The notes beneath the pieces are model-generated. The model had not been told where the DNA came from and did no database searches. It saw only the letters and a list, made by a program, of their open reading frames with translations. From assembly GCF_947169445.1 (NCBI RefSeq), contig NZ_CAMVPU010000019.1, forward strand, positions 1-64,000: DNA of 64,000 nucleotides, read 5' to 3'. Positions 61,559-64,000 of this stretch are shown here, piece by piece. The first letter of the stretch is position 1. The number at the start of each line of letters is the position of its first letter. The translations under genes and the position numbers were made by a program. The DNA comes from an uncultured Butyrivibrio sp. Its GTDB lineage: Bacteria > Bacillota > Clostridia > Lachnospirales > Lachnospiraceae.

Positions 61559-62236
61559 TCAAATGTTCTCAATCTGCCAATCTATGCCGCTTACGCCATT
61601 TTTTTCTAGAAACTCATTACATCTGCTAAAATGCTTACAGCCAAAAAAACCTCTGTAAGCAGATAATGGGCTTGGATGTGGAGCCTCTAAAATCAAATGT
61701 TTTGGATTATTAAGCATAGATTTTTTCATCTGGGCAGGCTTTCCCCAAAGCATATATACAACTGGTCTATCCTGCGTGTTAACAGCACGGATAATAGCAT
61801 CTGTAAAATCCTCCCAGCCTCTTCCCTTATGGGAATTTGCCTGATGAGCCCTAACAGTAAGCACAGTATTTAGAAGAAGTACTCCCTGATCAGCCCATTT
61901 TTTCAAATATCCATTATTTGGGATATACAAGCCAAGATCATCGTTCAACTCTTTGTAAATATTCACAAGAGAAGGCGGCGTATCTGCCTTCCCGGGTAAT
62001 ACAGAAAAAGATAATCCATGGGCCTGTCCCGGCTCATGATAAGGATCCTGTCCCAGAATCAAAACTTTGACATCCTTAAGCGGTGTAAGGTGAAGTGCAT
62101 TAAATATATCATCAGAAGGTGGATATACCACATGCGTACTATATTCCTGCTTAACAAATTCGAAAAGATTCTTATAATACTCCTTATGAAACTCGTCCTG
62201 CAAAGCAGGAAGCCAGTCCCCGGAAATCATTGCCAT
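61559..62236 (-). CDS. ung: Uracil-DNA glycosylase
   Basis: Removes uracil from DNA in base-excision repair. It has 225 residues. The catalytic motif is LILGQDPYHEPGQAHGLSFSV (Asp and Tyr), followed by GVLLLNTVLTVRAHQANSHKGRGWEDFTDA and the C-terminal HPSPLSAYRGFFGCKHFSRCNEFL (catalytic His, DNA-insertion loop). It is a standard family 1 UDG. GGAGAG seven bases before the ATG supports the start. Confidence 0.96.
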   Translation of the reverse strand: MAMISGDWLPALQDEFHKEYYKNLFEFVKQEYSTHVVYPPSDDIFNALHLTPLKDVKVLILGQDPYHEPGQAHGLSFSVLPGKADTPPSLVNIYKELNDDLGLYIPNNGYLKKWADQGVLLLNTVLTVRAHQANSHKGRGWEDFTDAIIRAVNTQDRPVVYMLWGKPAQMKKSMLNNPKHLILEAPHPSPLSAYRGFFGCKHFSRCNEFLEKNGVSGIDWQIENI

Positions 62237-62309
62237 ACCAAACTCTCCTCAAAACAAATAATAATAAACCACAAAGCCTTTTTATCCAGGCATTTATAGA
62301 TAATAATCT

Positions 62310-63071
62310 TTAAAATCTTATTGAAACACCTTTATCCTTAAGGTAGCTCTTAAGCTCTGATATCTCAAGCTCTTTAAAATGGAAAAGAGAAGCCGCAAGA
62401 GCAGCGTCCGCTTTACCCTTAGTCAAAGCATCATAAAAATGATCCATCGTACCAGCTCCACCGGAAGCTATCACAGGAACATCCACTGCTTCAGCCACAC
62501 TACGAGTAAGCTCTATGTCATATCCTGCCTTAGTACCATCGCAGTCCATACTGGTTAAAAGGATTTCACCCGCTCCCAGAGAAACTGCCTTTTTAGCCCA
62601 CTCAACTGCATCTATTCCAACATCAATCCTACCACCATGCTTATATATGTTCCAGCCGCTGCCATCTTCTCTTTTCTTGGCATCTATAGCAACAACAACA
62701 CACTGGCTGCCAAACTTATCAGCAGCCTCAGCGATAAGCTCGGGCCTATCTATTGCTGCGGAATTCATTGCAACCTTATCGGCACCTTCTCGAAGGATTG
62801 CCTTTACATCATCAACTGTTCGTATTCCACCGCCAACCGTAAATGGAATAAATACTTTTTTGGCCACTTCCCTGACCATATCAGCCACAGTAGCTCTATA
62901 TTCATTGGATGCTGTTATATCCAAAAATACCAATTCATCGGCTCCAGCTCTGGAGTAAGCCTCGCCAACCTGAACAGGATCACCGGCATCCTGAAGATTT
63001 ACAAAATTTATCCCCTTAACAACTCTTCCTTTATTTACATCAAGACATGGTATTATTCGTTTTGTAAGCAT
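62310..63071 (-). CDS. hisF: Imidazole glycerol phosphate synthase, cyclase subunit
   Basis: HisF makes imidazole glycerol phosphate and AICAR from PRFAR using ammonia from HisH. The 253-residue TIM barrel starts RIIPCLDVNKGRVVKGINFV (catalytic Asp11). Another Asp is in TSMDCDGTKAGYD. FTVGGGIRTVDDVKAILREGADKVAMNS and VIASGGAGTMDHFYDAL bind phosphate. It lies 25 bases downstream of hisH, its complex partner; no other his genes are in the window. Confidence 0.96.
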   Translation of the reverse strand: MLTKRIIPCLDVNKGRVVKGINFVNLQDAGDPVQVGEAYSRAGADELVFLDITASNEYRATVADMVREVAKKVFIPFTVGGGIRTVDDVKAILREGADKVAMNSAAIDRPELIAEAADKFGSQCVVVAIDAKKREDGSGWNIYKHGGRIDVGIDAVEWAKKAVSLGAGEILLTSMDCDGTKAGYDIELTRSVAEAVDVPVIASGGAGTMDHFYDALTKGKADAALAASLFHFKELEISELKSYLKDKGVSIRF

Positions 63072-63095
63072 ATTTTCTCCTCATACAGCAATTCT

Positions 63096-63719
63096 TTATA
63101 CAGATAAGAAATTCTTTAATATCTGCATTCCAACATCCGCACTTTTTTCCGGATGAAACTGGCAGGCAAATACATTTCCTGATTCTACGGAAGCATCAAT
63201 TGTCACTGAATAATCTGTAGTCGCTGTAACTATGTTTCTGTCCGCAGCCTTTAAATAATATGAATGAACAAAATATACAAACGCACCTTCATCTATTCCT
63301 TTAAACAGTCTTCCCTGTCCATGAAAATTCAGACTATTCCAGCCTATCTGAGGAATCTTATATTTGTTATTATCTGCATCTACGCTCGGAATACTAACTA
63401 TCTCACCACGTAAAATGCCCAGGCCACTAGCTCCACCTGACTCCTCACTGGAATCAAATAATAGCTGCTGGCCCAGGCATATTCCCAAAAATGGGATTTC
63501 TTTATCTACGATTTCCATAATCGTAGATTTTAAGCCATATTCATTAATCTTCCTCATGGCATCACCAAATGCACCTACACCTGGAAGTACAACATGGTCT
63601 GCCTTCATTATTTCTATAGCATCTCTTGTAATAACTGTCTTGGCACCAAGATAATCAAATGCCTTTTCAACGCTCTTAATGTTACCTGCATCATAATCGA
63701 TAATTGCAACCATCGGCAT
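63096..63719 (-). CDS. hisH: Imidazole glycerol phosphate synthase, glutamine amidotransferase subunit
   Basis: HisH hydrolyses glutamine and channels ammonia to HisF. A class I glutamine amidotransferase of about 207 residues. Triad: Cys in FLGICLGQQLLFDSSEE; His and Glu in CQFHPEKSADVG. The start VAIIDYDAGNIKSVEKAFDYLGAKTV is typical. GGGAG lies four bases before the ATG at 63719 and ten before the next ATG at 63713; the second is an equally possible start. Directly upstream of hisF. Confidence 0.95.
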   Translation of the reverse strand: MPMVAIIDYDAGNIKSVEKAFDYLGAKTVITRDAIEIMKADHVVLPGVGAFGDAMRKINEYGLKSTIMEIVDKEIPFLGICLGQQLLFDSSEESGGASGLGILRGEIVSIPSVDADNNKYKIPQIGWNSLNFHGQGRLFKGIDEGAFVYFVHSYYLKAADRNIVTATTDYSVTIDASVESGNVFACQFHPEKSADVGMQILKNFLSV

Positions 63720-63813
63720 CAAACTCCCTGTTCTAAGATTATTCTCCCATTGTCCATCATAAAGTCACATTGTGCAACATTTACTTGAACAAAAGCAGAA
63801 TTATCGATGCCTT

Positions 63814-64000
63814 CTACAAGGTTCCAACTATCTCCATGAGCCTGATAGTATACTCCCTTTCCTTCTTGATAGAATTGATTTCAGATACATCAGACTCTGA
63901 CAATCCATACTTTTCTGAAAGCAGCGATTCTATCTCATCGTACACATTTTGCACATCTTTTTCAACACCGAATTTTGCTGCTTCCTCAAGAAGATCGGAC
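63814..64000 (-). CDS. Unknown protein, C-terminal 61 residues only (truncated by window edge)
   Basis: An open minus-strand frame enters from the right edge and stops at a TAG at 63814. The visible sequence ends SIKKEREYTIRLMEIVGTL and contains a helical, acidic region (EEAAKFGVEKDVQNVYDEIESLLSEKYGLSESD). I do not recognise it. It ends about 95 bases upstream of hisH. The gap between them holds no other feature I can name. Confidence 0.6.
   Translation of the reverse strand, partial: SDLLEEAAKFGVEKDVQNVYDEIESLLSEKYGLSESDVSEINSIKKEREYTIRLMEIVGTL

Noticed and set aside
1..64000. CRISPR array, prophage, insertion sequence or transposase
   Set aside because: No regular direct repeats, phage structural genes or transposase domains were seen; the only integrase-like gene lacks its catalytic residues.

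Overview
This 64 kb window is a chromosomal segment from a low-GC, Gram-positive anaerobe. The gene content and order point to the Clostridia, most likely family Lachnospiraceae and a Butyrivibrio- or Pseudobutyrivibrio-like rumen or gut bacterium. The evidence is the secG-rnr-smpB-ssrA block, the yicC-remA-gmk-rpoZ block, FabK as the only enoyl-ACP reductase, galacturonate use (UxaB), glycogen synthase, a chemoreceptor and a sugar-sensor diguanylate cyclase. The species is inferred; no 16S gene is present. I see no prophage, insertion sequence or CRISPR array.

Layout. 1-3352 (minus): secG, rnr, smpB and the 5' end of tmRNA, a protein-export and RNA-quality-control block. 3539-13661: phosphoglycerate mutase, a DUF4153 membrane protein, an MntE-like metal exporter, thiamine pyrophosphokinase, a frameshifted TPR protein, an RpiB-family isomerase, a HAD phosphatase and a K+ channel. 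13662-19856: a DEAD-box helicase and the pgsA-rimO-rpoZ-gmk-remA-yicC group. 20038-28221: a five-gene Ami/Opp oligopeptide importer with several unusual proteins. 28778-30277: uxaB under two LacI-type operators. 30400-40206: a roughly 10 kb fatty-acid synthesis operon reading acpP-fabK-fabD-fabG-fabF-accB-fabZ-accC-accD-accA-acyl-CoA synthetase, with a divergent MerR-family regulator, an alpha/beta hydrolase and rqcH on the plus strand. 43915-54439: a chemoreceptor, a LacI-sensor GGDEF protein, an M42 peptidase, a MurJ/YtgP flippase, glgA and trpS. 54695-55431: two paralogous structured elements, probably small RNAs, around a small unknown gene. 55447-57869: two cysteine-peptidase-like proteins. 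58105-64000: DAHP synthase, a catalytically dead Xer-like protein, lysA, ung, hisF, hisH and a partial gene.

Most noteworthy. (1) Two C-rich hairpin RNA candidates share 28 identical bases and have different but preserved stems. (2) The promoter of the fatty-acid operon has the 19 bp spacer and central palindrome typical of MerR activators, next to a divergent BmrR-like gene. (3) The oligopeptide-binding protein appears circularly permuted, and its ATPases carry a coiled-coil insertion (OppD) and a two-helix membrane tail (OppF). (4) A Xer-family protein lacks nearly all catalytic residues. (5) An 18-base intergenic motif followed by a variable hairpin occurs three times.

Function calls rest on motif and family recognition by eye; no database search or folding program was run. 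Start codons were moved from the longest open frame where a ribosome binding site favoured a shorter protein; each case is noted.
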